A stretch of DNA of 20,989 nucleotides. It comes from Cytophagaceae bacterium (GTDB lineage Bacteria; Bacteroidota; Bacteroidia; Cytophagales; Spirosomataceae). Location of the stretch: the NCBI GenBank assembly GCA_947459055.1, contig CANHCG010000003.1, positions 1 to 20,989 of the forward strand. The letters are read 5' to 3'. Within the stretch, counting starts at the first letter, position 1, and each line of letters starts with the position of its first letter. The notes under the pieces are model-generated. The model saw nothing but the letters and a program-made list of their open reading frames with translations. It searched no databases and was not told where the DNA came from. The position numbers and the translations under genes were made by a program. Positions 1 through 7,363 of the stretch are shown one piece after another.

Positions 1-405
1 AATCGTCACCTGTAAATAGGTGAAACCTTGTGCAGCAGTTACGAAAATGGTTAAAATACGAGTGATTTGATTTAATTTTTTACGACCAGACTCGCCATCT
101 TTCTGCATTTTTTGGAAATACGGAAGAGCAATGGTTAATAATTGAATCGCAATGGATGCTGAAATGTAAGGCATGATCCCCAACGCAAAAATAGAGGCGT
201 TACTCAAGGCTCCACCGGAGAACATATTCAATAAACCAAATAATCCACCTTCGCCCGCTTGGCTAAGTTTCGTAGCATCCACACCCGGAAGAACTACATA
301 AGAACCCAAACGAAAGAAAGCGATAAAAAGAAGCGTATTTAGGATACGTCCTTTTAACTCCTCAATCGAAAAGATATGCTTAAATGTTGTTATTAACTTA
401 TTCAT
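1..405 (-). CDS. secY: Preprotein translocase subunit SecY, N-terminal part (gene cut by window edge)
   Basis: The first 135 codons of SecY are present; the gene continues beyond position 1. SecY forms the protein-conducting channel of the inner membrane together with SecE and SecG. The start ATG at 403-405 gives MNKLITTFKHIFSIEELKGR, the usual short cytoplasmic N-terminus. It is followed by the first transmembrane helix (about residues 22-40, LLFIAFFRLGSYVVLPGVD) and the plug region rich in Gly and Asn (about 50-70, with GLLNMFSGGALSNASIFALG). The next hydrophobic segment is followed by QKMQKDGESGRKKLNQ, a family hallmark loop. The gene sits 17 nt behind rplO, the standard end of the spc operon, so it is presumably co-transcribed with the ribosomal genes. 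The family call is certain; only the 3' part is missing. Confidence 0.97.
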   Translation of the reverse strand, partial: MNKLITTFKHIFSIEELKGRILNTLLFIAFFRLGSYVVLPGVDATKLSQAGEGGLFGLLNMFSGGALSNASIFALGIMPYISASIAIQLLTIALPYFQKMQKDGESGRKKLNQITRILTIFVTAAQGFTYLQVTI

Positions 406-422
406 TCGTCTGGTATAGAAGA

Positions 423-869
423 TTAATCAACAATAGCTTGTCCACCAGCTGCTTCAATCGCAGCTTTAGCAGCAGATGAAAATCCTTTGGCATGAACTTC
501 AACCGCAGCGGTTAAAGTACCACGGCTTAAGATTTTCACTAAATCGGACTTAGATACTAACCCGTTGGTATATAAAGTCTCAAAATTGATCACTTTCAAA
601 CCAGCTGTTTCAGCTAATGATTGTAAAGTATCCAGGTTGATTGCTTTGTATTCAACACGGTTGATGTTTTTAAAACCAAACTTAGGCACACGACGTTGCA
701 AAGGCATTTGACCACCTTCAAAACCACGTTTACGAGAGTAACCTGAACGAGACTGAGCTCCTTTGTGTCCACGTGCGGAAGTTCCACCTAATCCGGAACC
801 TTGACCACGACCTACTCTTTTTCTTGTTTTTACTGAGCCTTCTGCAGGCTTTAATGATGATAATTTCAT
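423..869 (-). CDS. rplO: 50S ribosomal protein L15 (uL15)
   Basis: 148 aa, the normal length for L15, a late-assembling large-subunit protein that binds 23S rRNA. The N-terminal third is the typical unstructured Arg/Gly-rich extension: KRVGRGQGSGLGGTSARGHK at residues 18-37, then GGQMPLQRRVPKFGF. The C-terminal globular part ends in the Ala/Gly-rich helix (SSAAKAAIEAAGG). It stands between rpmD and secY as in most bacteria. The start ATG (867-869) is preceded by a hairpin at 887-904. Identification is by the highly conserved N-terminal motif and the operon context. Confidence 0.98.
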   Translation of the reverse strand: MKLSSLKPAEGSVKTRKRVGRGQGSGLGGTSARGHKGAQSRSGYSRKRGFEGGQMPLQRRVPKFGFKNINRVEYKAINLDTLQSLAETAGLKVINFETLYTNGLVSKSDLVKILSRGTLTAAVEVHAKGFSSAAKAAIEAAGGQAIVD

Positions 870-886
870 TTTATTCTTGGCTTAGC

Positions 887-904
887 GCTGCCTTGAGGGG
901 CAAC
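887..904 (-). promoter_or_regulatory. Intergenic RNA hairpin between rpmD and rplO
   Basis: In the minus-strand RNA, GUUGCC and GGCAGC pair around the loop CCUCAA (6 bp, one G-U pair). The G-U pair forms only in the sense RNA; on the other strand it would be an A-C mismatch. The hairpin base lies 17 nt before the rplO start. Function is inferred only. Confidence 0.55.
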
Positions 905-915
905 TCGCGTTTGTA

Positions 916-1095
916 TTAAATATTTTCAACAACAATTAAGTGGTTTACCGCACGAATCATTCCGGCAATCGCTGGATTTAATTCAACTTCAACACTCTTC
1001 CGGATTTTACCCAAACCTAAGGCTTGAATCGTACGCTTTTGTACTTCCGGACGCTTAATTGCGCTTTTTACTTGTGTAATTTTAACTTTAGACAT
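916..1095 (-). CDS. rpmD: 50S ribosomal protein L30 (uL30)
   Basis: A short 59-aa gene. Translation from the ATG at 1093-1095 gives MSKVKITQVKSAIKRPEVQK, continues through RTIQALGLGKIRKSVEVE and ends ...AVNHLIVVENI. The pattern K-x-T-Q-x-K-S-x-I, then QKxTIxALGLxKxxxxV and the C-terminal MIxxVxHLVxVE, is diagnostic of L30, a small protein near the central protuberance side of the large subunit. Length matches the family (about 58-60 aa). It lies between rpsE and rplO, the canonical position. Confidence 0.96.
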   Translation of the reverse strand: MSKVKITQVKSAIKRPEVQKRTIQALGLGKIRKSVEVELNPAIAGMIRAVNHLIVVENI

Positions 1096-1110
1096 TGTAT
1101 GTTCTATTTT

Positions 1111-1128
1111 TGAGGCACAAGGCGCTCA
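1111..1128 (-). promoter_or_regulatory. Intergenic RNA hairpin between rpsE and rpmD
   Basis: The minus-strand RNA can fold as UGAG-(bulged C)-GC, loop CUUGU, GC-CUCA, giving six base pairs with one bulge. It ends two nt after the rpsE stop codon and begins 15 nt before the rpmD start. It belongs to the series of similar hairpins in this operon. Confidence 0.45.
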
Positions 1129-1130
1129 GA

Positions 1131-1649
1131 TTATCCATTAAATACTTTGGCTAGGGAAATTCCTCGTTGGAATGCCACACTATGCGGTGCTCTCATTTTC
1201 ACAAGCGCATCGATCGTTGCCTTCACCACGTTATGTGGATTCGAACTTCCTTTCGATTTCGCTAATACATCATGTACACCCGCTGATTCCAAAACAGCAC
1301 GCATCGCACCACCGGCGATCAATCCTGTTCCTGGTGCAGCTGGCTTCACTAAAACGAAACCACCTGAGAATTTACCTAATTGCTCGTGAGGAACTGTTTT
1401 CTTCAACAAAGGAATTTGGAATAAGTTCTTTTTCGCATCTTCAATCCCTTTCGTGATTGCATCCGTTACTTCATTGGCTTTTCCTAATCCGTATCCAACG
1501 GTCCCGTTACCATCTCCTACCACCACGATGGCAGAGAAACTGAAACGACGACCCCCTTTTACCACTTTGGCAACACGGTTGATGGCTACTACCTTCTCCT
1601 TCAACTCACCCTCATTAACCTTAATTGGTTTTGCTTGTAATTGCGACAT
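1131..1649 (-). CDS. rpsE: 30S ribosomal protein S5 (uS5)
   Basis: 172 aa, normal for S5, which lies near the decoding site and mRNA entry channel and contributes to translational accuracy. The N-terminal S5 domain carries the signature [20 protein letters not shown] at residues 32-51, followed by [10 protein letters not shown]. The C-terminal domain includes [19 protein letters not shown] and the loop [19 protein letters not shown]. It follows rplR with only 8 nt between them and precedes rpmD, as in the standard spc operon. Confidence 0.98.
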   Translation of the reverse strand: MSQLQAKPIKVNEGELKEKVVAINRVAKVVKGGRRFSFSAIVVVGDGNGTVGYGLGKANEVTDAITKGIEDAKKNLFQIPLLKKTVPHEQLGKFSGGFVLVKPAAPGTGLIAGGAMRAVLESAGVHDVLAKSKGSSNPHNVVKATIDALVKMRAPHSVAFQRGISLAKVFNG

Positions 1650-1657
1650 ATCTTTTC

Positions 1658-2005
1658 TTAAAATTGTAAGCCACCCTCGCGAGCGCCTTCAGCTAATGAT
1701 TTAATTCTTCCGTGATACAAATATCCATTACGATCAAATACTACTTTCGTAATACCTGCTGCTTTGGCTTTATCCGCAATCGCTAAACCTACTGACTTAG
1801 CTGATTCGATATTGTTACTAACTTTTCCTTTCGTGTAAGATGTTGCTGAAAACAATGTTTTTCCAGCTGCATCATCCACTAATTGTGCATACATCGCTGT
1901 ATTCGAACGGTAAACCGTTAGGCGAGGACGCTCTGCTGAACCAGCAATCTTCGCACGGATTGCGCGCTTGATGCGAATTCTACGTAAATCTTTTCTTGTT
2001 GACAT
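1658..2005 (-). CDS. rplR: 50S ribosomal protein L18 (uL18)
   Basis: 115 aa, typical for L18, a 5S rRNA-binding protein that helps fix 5S RNA to the central protuberance. Basic N-terminus ([20 protein letters not shown]) is followed by the conserved [20 protein letters not shown]. The C-terminus has [20 protein letters not shown] and ends AREGGLQF, the usual L18 ending. The spacer before it contains one of two near-identical 24-bp hairpin sequences found in this operon. Confidence 0.98.
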   Translation of the reverse strand: MSTRKDLRRIRIKRAIRAKIAGSAERPRLTVYRSNTAMYAQLVDDAAGKTLFSATSYTKGKVSNNIESAKSVGLAIADKAKAAGITKVVFDRNGYLYHGRIKSLAEGAREGGLQF

Positions 2006-2021
2006 TTGCTTAACTTGTTTG

Positions 2022-2045
2022 TGTGGATTTCCGGCCCACGCTTAA
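2022..2045 (-). repeat. 24-bp intergenic repeat, copy 1 (rplF-rplR), with hairpin potential
   Basis: This segment begins TGTGGATTTCCG on the plus strand and continues GCCCACGCTTAA. It matches 4010-4033 at 22 of 24 positions. On the minus-strand RNA, GUGGG pairs with UCCAC (2023-2039, one G-U pair) around a 7-nt loop. The stem ends 17 nt before the rplR start codon. Confidence 0.6.
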
Positions 2046-2048
2046 AAT

Positions 2049-2606
2049 TTATTTCTTACCGCCTGCTTTACCAGCTTTCCGACGTACTTGCTCACCCACA
2101 AAACGAACACCTTTACCTTTGTATGGCTCAACTGGACGTAATGACTTGATTTTAGCTGCTACTTGACCGATCAATTGCTTATCAATTCCATTCAAAGTAA
2201 CCATTGGATTCTTTCCTTTTTCCATCGCCGTAGCAATAGCAATCTCGGCAGGAATCGCCATGAAAATCGCGTGGGAATATCCCAAACTCAATTCTAAAAT
2301 ATTTCCTTGATTAGTAGCTTTATAACCTACCCCGATAATCTCCAAATTCTTTTGGAAACCCTCGCTCACACCCACAACCATGTTATTAATCAATGAACGA
2401 TACAAACCATGCATCGCCTTGTGACGCTTTTGCTCAGTAGGACGAGCTACTGTCAATACACCATCCTCGATTTTAACGATGATATCTTGATCAATTTGTT
2501 GAGATAATGTCCCCTTAGGACCCTTTACCGTTACCAAATTACCAGCACTAATCTCTACAGAAACGCCTGCAGGCAAGGTGATAATCTTATTTCCAATTCT
2601 AGACAT
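2049..2606 (-). CDS. rplF: 50S ribosomal protein L6 (uL6)
   Basis: 185 aa, within the usual range (about 177-185) for L6, which binds 23S rRNA near the factor-binding site. N-terminus MSRIGNKIITLPAGV is typical. It has the two tandem L6 folds, with VKGPKGTLS at about residues 28-36. The C-terminal signature is IKSLRPVEPYKGKGVRFVGE followed by VRRKAGKAGGKK. It is located between rpsH and rplR as expected. Confidence 0.98.
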   Translation of the reverse strand: MSRIGNKIITLPAGVSVEISAGNLVTVKGPKGTLSQQIDQDIIVKIEDGVLTVARPTEQKRHKAMHGLYRSLINNMVVGVSEGFQKNLEIIGVGYKATNQGNILELSLGYSHAIFMAIPAEIAIATAMEKGKNPMVTLNGIDKQLIGQVAAKIKSLRPVEPYKGKGVRFVGEQVRRKAGKAGGKK

Positions 2607-2630
2607 AATAATTCTATATGCTTAAATTAC

Positions 2631-2639
2631 GGGTTACCC
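2631..2639 (-). promoter_or_regulatory. Small GC hairpin between rpsH and rplF
   Basis: GGGTTACCC (minus GGGUAACCC) can form only a 3-bp GC stem, 24 nt before the rplF start. An adjacent UUUC-ACGCU-GAAA stem (plus strand 2642-2654) lies closer to the rpsH stop. Both are weak alone and are listed because they occupy the same place as stronger hairpins in neighbouring gaps. Confidence 0.25.
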
Positions 2640-2660
2640 CCTTTCAGCGTGAAACAATAA

Positions 2661-3056
2661 TTAATATACGTAACAAAGTACTTCTCCACCTACGTGTAAA
2701 GTACGAGCTTCTTTATCCGTGATTACTCCCTTCGAAGTAGATAAAATGGCGATACCCAAGCCGTTTAATACGCGTGGCAACTCTTCAGCGCCATTGTATT
2801 TACGTAAACCTGGCTTCGAAATACGTGTTAAGTTAACGATCGCAGGTTGCTTCGTTACTGCATTGTATTTCAACGCGATTTTGATCGTTCCTTGTACAGA
2901 AGAATCATCGAACTTATAGTTTGAAATGTATCCTTTATCAAAAAGTACTTTTGTGATTTCCTTTTTAATGTTGGAAGCAGGAATTTCAACTACCCTATGA
3001 CGCGCTTTTAACGCATTTCTCAATCGGGTTAAATAATCTGCTATTGGATCTGTCAT
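2661..3056 (-). CDS. rpsH: 30S ribosomal protein S8 (uS8)
   Basis: 131 aa, standard for S8, a primary binder of the central domain of 16S rRNA. In several bacteria S8 is also the autogenous regulator of the spc operon. N-terminus [20 protein letters not shown] is conserved. The C-terminal signature runs [20 protein letters not shown] followed by GGEVLCYVY, which is the rRNA-binding region. The 77-nt gap before it is the longest spacer inside the operon and carries a hairpin at 3073-3094. Confidence 0.98.
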   Translation of the reverse strand: MTDPIADYLTRLRNALKARHRVVEIPASNIKKEITKVLFDKGYISNYKFDDSSVQGTIKIALKYNAVTKQPAIVNLTRISKPGLRKYNGAEELPRVLNGLGIAILSTSKGVITDKEARTLHVGGEVLCYVY

Positions 3057-3072
3057 TGCTTTTAAATTTGCC

Positions 3073-3094
3073 GCATGCCGTTAAAAAGGCCTGC
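3073..3094 (-). promoter_or_regulatory. Intergenic RNA hairpin between rpsN and rpsH
   Basis: The minus-strand RNA pairs GCAGGCC with GGCAUGC around the loop UUUUUAAC: six base pairs plus one G-A mismatch. The base lies 16 nt before the rpsH start. The rest of this 77-nt spacer is A/T-rich with nothing else recognisable. Confidence 0.5.
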
Positions 3095-3133
3095 AAAATT
3101 ACAAAAATGAATTTAATTAATCAAATTTTATAT

Positions 3134-3403
3134 TTACCAGCTGGATTTAGTTACACCTGGTATTAATCCGTTGGACGCCATCTCACGGAAGGTAACACGG
3201 CTAATGCCGAATTTACGCATGTATCCACGAGGACGACCGGTTAATTTACAACGGTTGTGCAAACGTACCGGTGAGGCGTTTTTGGGAAGTTTATCTAATC
3301 CCGCATAATCCCCAGCAGCTTTTAAAGCCGCACGCTTAACTGCATATTTTGCAACAGTTGCTTCGCGTTTTCTTTCTCTTGCTTTTACTGACTCTTTAGC
3401 CAT
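3134..3403 (-). CDS. rpsN: 30S ribosomal protein S14, zinc-independent form (uS14)
   Basis: 89 aa, the long form of S14, a head protein of the small subunit. N-terminus [20 protein letters not shown] and the core [20 protein letters not shown] (residues 50-69), then [21 protein letters not shown], are unmistakable. Only one cysteine is present in the core (RCKLTGR), so the two CxxC pairs of the zinc-binding form are missing. It should therefore assemble without zinc. It stands between rplE and rpsH as usual. Confidence 0.98.
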   Translation of the reverse strand: MAKESVKARERKREATVAKYAVKRAALKAAGDYAGLDKLPKNASPVRLHNRCKLTGRPRGYMRKFGISRVTFREMASNGLIPGVTKSSW

Positions 3404-3428
3404 TTTGTAAAAATTTTAATTTGTTAGG

Positions 3429-3440
3429 TAGCCGAGGCTA
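3429..3440 (-). promoter_or_regulatory. Intergenic RNA hairpin between rplE and rpsN
   Basis: TAGCCGAGGCTA is an inverted repeat (minus RNA UAGC-CUCG-GCUA, or five pairs around UC). It starts two nt after the rplE stop codon and ends 25 nt before the rpsN start. Confidence 0.45.
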
Positions 3441-3442
3441 AT

Positions 3443-3997
3443 TTATTTTTTAATGTTTGAAAAAGGCATTCCAATGGCCGCTAATAAAGCGTAAGCTTCT
3501 TCGTCTGTCGCTGCAGTGGTCACAAATGTGATATCCATACCCGAAATCTTTGAAACCTTATCGATTGAAATTTCAGGGAAAATGATTTGCTCTTTAACCC
3601 CTAAAGTATAATTTCCACGGCCGTCAAATCCTTTTTCAGAAACTCCTTTAAAGTCACGTACACGAGGTAATGAAACCGTAGTTAAACGATCTAAAAATTC
3701 ATACATCCGATCACCACGAAGTGTTACCTTCACACCGATAGGCATGTTTTCACGCAATTTAAAGTTTGAGATAGCTTTCTTAGAAATCGTAGCCACCGCC
3801 TTTTGGCCAGCGATTTGAGTGATTTCTTCGACAGCTACGTCAACTAATTTTTTATCCGACACCGCGGCTCCGACACCTTTATTGATTACAATCTTCGTAA
3901 TCTTAGGCACTTGCATTACAGATTTGTATTGAAACTTTTCTTTTAAGCTCGATACAACTTCCTTTACAAAACGTTCTTTTAATCTAGGTACTGCCAT
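3443..3997 (-). CDS. rplE: 50S ribosomal protein L5 (uL5)
   Basis: 184 aa from the ATG at 3995-3997 ([20 protein letters not shown]). An in-frame ATG ten codons upstream (4027) would add [11 protein letters not shown] reject it because the extension has no counterpart in the family and is encoded by the hairpin repeat of the spacer. L5 binds 5S rRNA and helix 84 of 23S rRNA and contacts the P-site tRNA. Diagnostic segments are [19 protein letters not shown], the [18 protein letters not shown] region, and [14 protein letters not shown] near residue 140. The protein ends [10 protein letters not shown]. Confidence 0.97.
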   Translation of the reverse strand: MAVPRLKERFVKEVVSSLKEKFQYKSVMQVPKITKIVINKGVGAAVSDKKLVDVAVEEITQIAGQKAVATISKKAISNFKLRENMPIGVKVTLRGDRMYEFLDRLTTVSLPRVRDFKGVSEKGFDGRGNYTLGVKEQIIFPEISIDKVSKISGMDITFVTTAATDEEAYALLAAIGMPFSNIKK

Positions 3998-4009
3998 TGT
4001 AGTATATTT

Positions 4010-4033
4010 TGTGGATTTCCGACCCACGGTTAA
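4010..4033 (-). repeat. 24-bp intergenic repeat, copy 2 (rplX-rplE), with hairpin
   Basis: Second copy of the 2022-2045 repeat, matching at 22 of 24 positions. In the minus-strand RNA, GUGGGU and AUCCAC pair around CGGAA (4011-4027; six pairs, one G-U). The G-U pair would be an A-C mismatch on the other strand, so the fold fits the sense transcript. The stem begins 13 nt before the rplE start. Confidence 0.65.
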
Positions 4034-4041
4034 GTTCTAAA

Positions 4042-4377
4042 TTATGCGATAAATTTACCTGTCGCTTTCGAGTAGCGTTGTAATTTACCCTTCTCGTTCA
4101 ATTTACGACCTGTACGTACAGGCTTTCCATTTTCTACCACCATTAGGTTGGAGATATGAATTGAACCTTCACGCTTTTCAATTCCTCCTTGAGGATTGCT
4201 CGCTGATGGCTTCACGTGCTTCGTTTGCAAATTAGCACCTTCCACGATTGCACGAGATTTGTCAACTAAAACTTCTTTAATAACTCCAGTCTTGCCTTTA
4301 GCATTTCCAGCGATAACTAACACGTTATCTCCTTTCTTAATGTGCAATTTGGTTTGCTTACTTATTTTCTTTTCCAT
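4042..4377 (-). CDS. rplX: 50S ribosomal protein L24 (uL24)
   Basis: 111 aa, typical for L24, an assembly initiator that binds the 5' region of 23S rRNA. The KOW motif is clear at about residues 13-37 (IKKGDNVLVIAGNAKGKTGV). Downstream, VEGANLQTKHVKPSASNPQG and GSIHISNLMVV are conserved family segments. N-terminus MEKKISKQTKLH is a short basic extension. It is followed 44 nt later by rplE, with a hairpin repeat in the spacer. Confidence 0.97.
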   Translation of the reverse strand: MEKKISKQTKLHIKKGDNVLVIAGNAKGKTGVIKEVLVDKSRAIVEGANLQTKHVKPSASNPQGGIEKREGSIHISNLMVVENGKPVRTGRKLNEKGKLQRYSKATGKFIA

Positions 4378-4391
4378 TGTATGATTCTTTC

Positions 4392-4408
4392 TATTGGTAT
4401 TCCCAATA
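4392..4408 (-). promoter_or_regulatory. Intergenic RNA hairpin between rplN and rplX
   Basis: Perfect 6-bp stem: minus-strand UAUUGG and CCAAUA around the loop GAAUA. It begins 14 nt before the rplX start codon. Confidence 0.5.
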
Positions 4409-4419
4409 TGTCATCTTGA

Positions 4420-4788
4420 TTATAAAACTTCCGGTGCTAAAGAAACGATTTTCATAAAACCAGCCTCACGCAACTCACGAGCCACTGGCCCAAAAATACG
4501 CGTTCCTCTTGGCTCATCATTTGCGTTTAACAAAACCGCTGCATTATCTTCGAAGCGGATGTATGAACCATCTTTCCGACGAATTTCTTTTTTCGTCCGA
4601 ACCACTACAGCCCGAGAAACAGTCCCTTTTTTCATACTAGATGAAGAAAGCGCAGATTTCACTGAAACTACAATTTTATCGCCTACGGAAGCATAACGCT
4701 TTCCAGTTCCTCCTAATACACGGATCACCAAAACCTCTTTTGCTCCTGAATTATCAGCTACACCCAATCTTGATTCTTGTTGTAACAT
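4420..4788 (-). CDS. rplN: 50S ribosomal protein L14 (uL14)
   Basis: 122 aa, the invariant length of bacterial L14, which forms an intersubunit bridge with 16S helix 44. N-terminus [20 protein letters not shown] and the signature [20 protein letters not shown] (residues 23-42) are diagnostic. The C-terminal [20 protein letters not shown] ends SLAPEVL. The 46-nt spacer in front of it has only an A/T-only foldback (4800-4812), unlike the GC-containing hairpins of other gaps. Confidence 0.98.
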   Translation of the reverse strand: MLQQESRLGVADNSGAKEVLVIRVLGGTGKRYASVGDKIVVSVKSALSSSSMKKGTVSRAVVVRTKKEIRRKDGSYIRFEDNAAVLLNANDEPRGTRIFGPVARELREAGFMKIVSLAPEVL

Positions 4789-4834
4789 TATCTTTGATCT
4801 TTAAAATTTAAAATTGAATAACAAGAGTGTCGAA

Positions 4835-5092
4835 TTATTTCGCTTTGGCGATAATTTCAACTAATCTCCAACGCTTATTTTTAGAAAGAGGACGGGTTTC
4901 CATCACTTTCACTGTATCACCAATACCGCACTCGTTGTTCTCATCATGCGCCATTAACTTACTTGTCTTCTGTACGAATTTTCCGTACAAGGGGTGCTTA
5001 ACCTTACGGTCAACGGTGAGTGTGATTGATTTATCCATCTTATCACTGACCACCTTCCCAATCCTTACTTTTCTTAGGTTTCTTTCTTCCAT
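4835..5092 (-). CDS. rpsQ: 30S ribosomal protein S17 (uS17)
   Basis: 85 aa from the ATG at 5090-5092 ([20 protein letters not shown]). A longer reading from 5122 adds [10 protein letters not shown], which is not conserved and begins inside a 7-bp hairpin stem, so I choose the shorter start. S17 is an early-assembling OB-fold protein of the small subunit. The OB signature includes [20 protein letters not shown] at residues 21-40, KLMAHDENN, and the [20 protein letters not shown] motif. The gene follows rpmC after 67 nt. Confidence 0.97.
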   Translation of the reverse strand: MEERNLRKVRIGKVVSDKMDKSITLTVDRKVKHPLYGKFVQKTSKLMAHDENNECGIGDTVKVMETRPLSKNKRWRLVEIIAKAK

Positions 5093-5116
5093 GGTTGTTG
5101 GACTTGTTAAACAATT

Positions 5117-5143
5117 GACCATTAGCTATCTGTTGAAATGGTC
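5117..5143 (-). promoter_or_regulatory. Intergenic RNA hairpin between rpmC and rpsQ
   Basis: GACCATT and AATGGTC form a perfect 7-bp stem around a 13-nt loop. It lies 24 nt before the chosen rpsQ start and contains the rejected upstream ATG of that gene. Confidence 0.55.
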
Positions 5144-5159
5144 TATTAAAAATTAATTT

Positions 5160-5351
5160 TTATACTCTGGATGCCACTGTTAAAGCTGTTTCTAACTTGG
5201 CAATTAACTTACGAGTTTCCTTGATTCGCATCGGATTCTCAATCGGTGAAATCGCATGTGCTAATTTCAAACGAGATAATGATTCCTTTTCAGCCAAAAT
5301 TTGCTTTTGCAATTCAGCAACTCCTAATTTGTTTATTTCTGCGTTCTTCAT
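5160..5351 (-). CDS. rpmC: 50S ribosomal protein L29 (uL29)
   Basis: 63 aa, normal for L29, a two-helix protein at the polypeptide exit tunnel near the binding sites of trigger factor and SRP. N-terminus MKNAEINKLGVAELQKQI and the C-terminal PIENPMRIKETRKLIAKLET are the expected helices. It is tightly linked to rplP (13 nt). Confidence 0.95.
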   Translation of the reverse strand: MKNAEINKLGVAELQKQILAEKESLSRLKLAHAISPIENPMRIKETRKLIAKLETALTVASRV

Positions 5352-5364
5352 AACCTTATGCTAA

Positions 5365-5784
5365 TTATTCTTGATAATCTCTGCGAACCACAAACTTAGT
5401 ACGCATCGGTAATTTTTGAGCGGCTAAGCGCAATGCCTCTTGAGCCAAAGCCAAAGGAACACCTGCCGATTCAAATAAAATAGTACCTGGACGAACATTG
5501 GCTACCCAATACTCTGGAGCTCCCTTTCCCTTACCCATACGAACCTCTGCAGGTTTTTTGGTAATTACTTTGTCAGGGAAAATACGAATCCATACTTGGC
5601 CTTCACGTTTCATTGCACGTGTCACCGAAATACGAGCTGCTTCGATTTGGCGAGCTGTAATACGGCCCGGCTCCAATGATTTAATTGCGAATGATCCAAA
5701 ATCAATTTCGTGCCCACGTGTGGCAACACCTCTTACGCGGCCTTTTTGGGACTTACGAAATTTGGTTCTTTTTGGTTGTAACAT
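5365..5784 (-). CDS. rplP: 50S ribosomal protein L16 (uL16)
   Basis: 139 aa, typical for L16, which shapes the A site and contacts tRNA on the large subunit. N-terminus [20 protein letters not shown] is diagnostic. The conserved loop [16 protein letters not shown] lies at about residues 82-97 and points to the peptidyl transferase centre. The C-terminus has the [20 protein letters not shown] motif. The gap behind rpsC (35 nt) is A/T-rich without a convincing hairpin. Confidence 0.98.
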   Translation of the reverse strand: MLQPKRTKFRKSQKGRVRGVATRGHEIDFGSFAIKSLEPGRITARQIEAARISVTRAMKREGQVWIRIFPDKVITKKPAEVRMGKGKGAPEYWVANVRPGTILFESAGVPLALAQEALRLAAQKLPMRTKFVVRRDYQE

Positions 5785-5819
5785 CTTCTTAAAAGTCTAA
5801 TATCTAAATCAAATATATT

Positions 5820-6644
5820 TTAGCGCTTTCCGCCACGGCCACGGTTTGCACCACCAGCACCTGGTTTATTACGATCTCCACCTGCATCAGGTGCACCTTC
5901 TGGACGTCTACGACCTCCTCTGCGGTCGTCATCACGGCCACGAGGACCCCGATCACCCGGACGAGAATCAGCCGAAGTCGATTGCAAGCCCATGTTCGCA
6001 TTTGGCGATAAATCTGGTTTTCCAAAAACCTCACCACGGAAAACCCATACTTTGATACCGATCTTTCCGTAAACAGTTAACGCTTCTGAAATCGCATAAT
6101 CCACATCCGCACGCAAAGTATGTAATGGAATACGTCCTTCTTTATATCCTTCTGAACGTGCCATTTCAGCACCTCCTAAACGACCTGACAATTTCAACTT
6201 AATTCCTTGAGCACCTACACGCATCGCAGAAGCGATGGCTTGTTTCATGGCCCGACGGAATGAAATACGAGCTTGTAATTGTTGAGCAATCGCCTCACCG
6301 ATCAATTTCGCATCGATTTCTGGACGCTTAATCTCAAAGATGTTGATTTGAACATCCTTACCCGTGATTTTCTTCAACTCTTCTTTTACTTTGTCTACCT
6401 CAGCACCTTGCTTTCCGATAACGACCCCAGCACGCGCTGTATTGATAGTTAACGTAATCCGCTTTAAGGTACGCTCAATAATAACTTTAGAGATAGATCC
6501 TTTTGGAATACGAGCGGCTACGTACTTTCTGATTTTCTCATCTTCGACAAGCTTATCAGCGAAAGTCTTTCCACCGTACCAATTAGAATCCCAACCTCTT
6601 ACGATTCCTAATCTTAATCCAACGGGGTTAATTTTTTGTCCCAT
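5820..6644 (-). CDS. rpsC: 30S ribosomal protein S3 with Gly/Arg/Asp-rich C-terminal tail (uS3)
   Basis: 274 aa, about 40 longer than E. coli S3. S3 sits at the mRNA entry channel. N-terminus [20 protein letters not shown]. The KH domain has its GxxG loop in VIGKQG (residues 75-80). The C-terminal S3 domain has [20 protein letters not shown] and [13 protein letters not shown] (to about residue 211). The remaining about 62 residues are low-complexity, rich in G, R, D and P ([20 protein letters not shown], ending [11 protein letters not shown]). The tail is one continuous frame with no sign of a frameshift. Such tails occur in S3 of other Bacteroidota; the role is unknown. Confidence 0.98.
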   Translation of the reverse strand: MGQKINPVGLRLGIVRGWDSNWYGGKTFADKLVEDEKIRKYVAARIPKGSISKVIIERTLKRITLTINTARAGVVIGKQGAEVDKVKEELKKITGKDVQINIFEIKRPEIDAKLIGEAIAQQLQARISFRRAMKQAIASAMRVGAQGIKLKLSGRLGGAEMARSEGYKEGRIPLHTLRADVDYAISEALTVYGKIGIKVWVFRGEVFGKPDLSPNANMGLQSTSADSRPGDRGPRGRDDDRRGGRRRPEGAPDAGGDRNKPGAGGANRGRGGKR

Positions 6645-6667
6645 TTCTTGTTTTATCTAATAGTTAA

Positions 6668-7042
6668 TTATTCTGCTGAACTTGTTTCTAAAGCAGGTGC
6701 TACCGAAGAAGCCACTACTAAAGTGATGTGATTTGATCGCTTTAAAATACGATGTCCTCTTCCCTGTGGTGCGGGACGTAAACGCTTGATCGAAGCGCCT
6801 CCGTCTACAAAGATCGTCTTGATAAACAAGTCCGCCTCTTCAATTTTAGCATCCACATGCTTATTTTGCCAGTTTGAAACCGCTGAGAGTAATAATTTCT
6901 CGATCGCTTTCGCACCTATTTTAGGCTCAAATTTTAAGATACCCAACGCTTTGGATACTTTCTGTCCTCGTACCATATCGGCTACAATACGCATTTTCTG
7001 CGGCGAAGTAGGGACATTTCTTAATTTAGCAATTGCTTCCAT
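6668..7042 (-). CDS. rplV: 50S ribosomal protein L22 (uL22)
   Basis: 124 aa. L22 lines the exit tunnel with an extended beta-hairpin. N-terminus [20 protein letters not shown], then [14 protein letters not shown], are conserved. The tunnel hairpin is about residues 81-99 ([19 protein letters not shown]), followed by [11 protein letters not shown] short C-terminal extension ([14 protein letters not shown]) is acidic and Ser/Ala-rich. It is followed by rpsC after 23 nt. Confidence 0.98.
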   Translation of the reverse strand: MEAIAKLRNVPTSPQKMRIVADMVRGQKVSKALGILKFEPKIGAKAIEKLLLSAVSNWQNKHVDAKIEEADLFIKTIFVDGGASIKRLRPAPQGRGHRILKRSNHITLVVASSVAPALETSSAE

Positions 7043-7062
7043 TTTACAATATCTGATTACAA

Positions 7063-7074
7063 GACCCGTAGGTC
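7063..7074 (-). promoter_or_regulatory. Intergenic hairpin with C(UACG)G tetraloop between rpsS and rplV
   Basis: The minus-strand RNA reads GACC-UACG-GGUC: a 4-bp stem closed by C-G around UACG. This is the extra-stable cUNCGg tetraloop class, and it exists only on the sense strand (plus strand loop is CGUA). It lies 20 nt before the rplV start. Confidence 0.55.
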
Positions 7075-7081
7075 ATTATAT

Positions 7082-7360
7082 TTACCTTTTACCTTTGTCT
7101 TTTTTCGCCACGTGACCACGGAAGTTACGCGTTGGAGAAAACTCTCCCAATTTGTGCCCCACCATATTCTCAGTGACATATACCGGAATAAATTTATTCC
7201 CATTGTGTACTGCAAATGTGTGACCTACGAAATCTGGAGAAATCATTGAACGTCTAGACCAAGTTTTAATCACCGACTTTTTGCCGGAATCATTCATAGC
7301 CTGAACCTTGTTATCAAGGCGGTAATCAATGTAAGGACCTTTTTTTAGTGAACGTGCCAT
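7082..7360 (-). CDS. rpsS: 30S ribosomal protein S19 (uS19)
   Basis: 92 aa, the standard length of S19, a head protein near the A-site finger. N-terminus [19 protein letters not shown] and the signature [16 protein letters not shown] (residues 68-83) are diagnostic. The stop of rplB lies 3 nt upstream of its start, so the two genes are likely translationally linked. Confidence 0.98.
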   Translation of the reverse strand: MARSLKKGPYIDYRLDNKVQAMNDSGKKSVIKTWSRRSMISPDFVGHTFAVHNGNKFIPVYVTENMVGHKLGEFSPTRNFRGHVAKKDKGKR

Positions 7361-7363
7361 CTA

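Noticed and set aside
5804..6037. 77-codon frame on the minus strand overlapping the rpsC tail
   Set aside because: Another reading frame of the repetitive G/R/D-rich coding region; a low-complexity shadow. I also checked whether it indicated a frameshift in rpsC, but the S3 frame is continuous to a normal stop.
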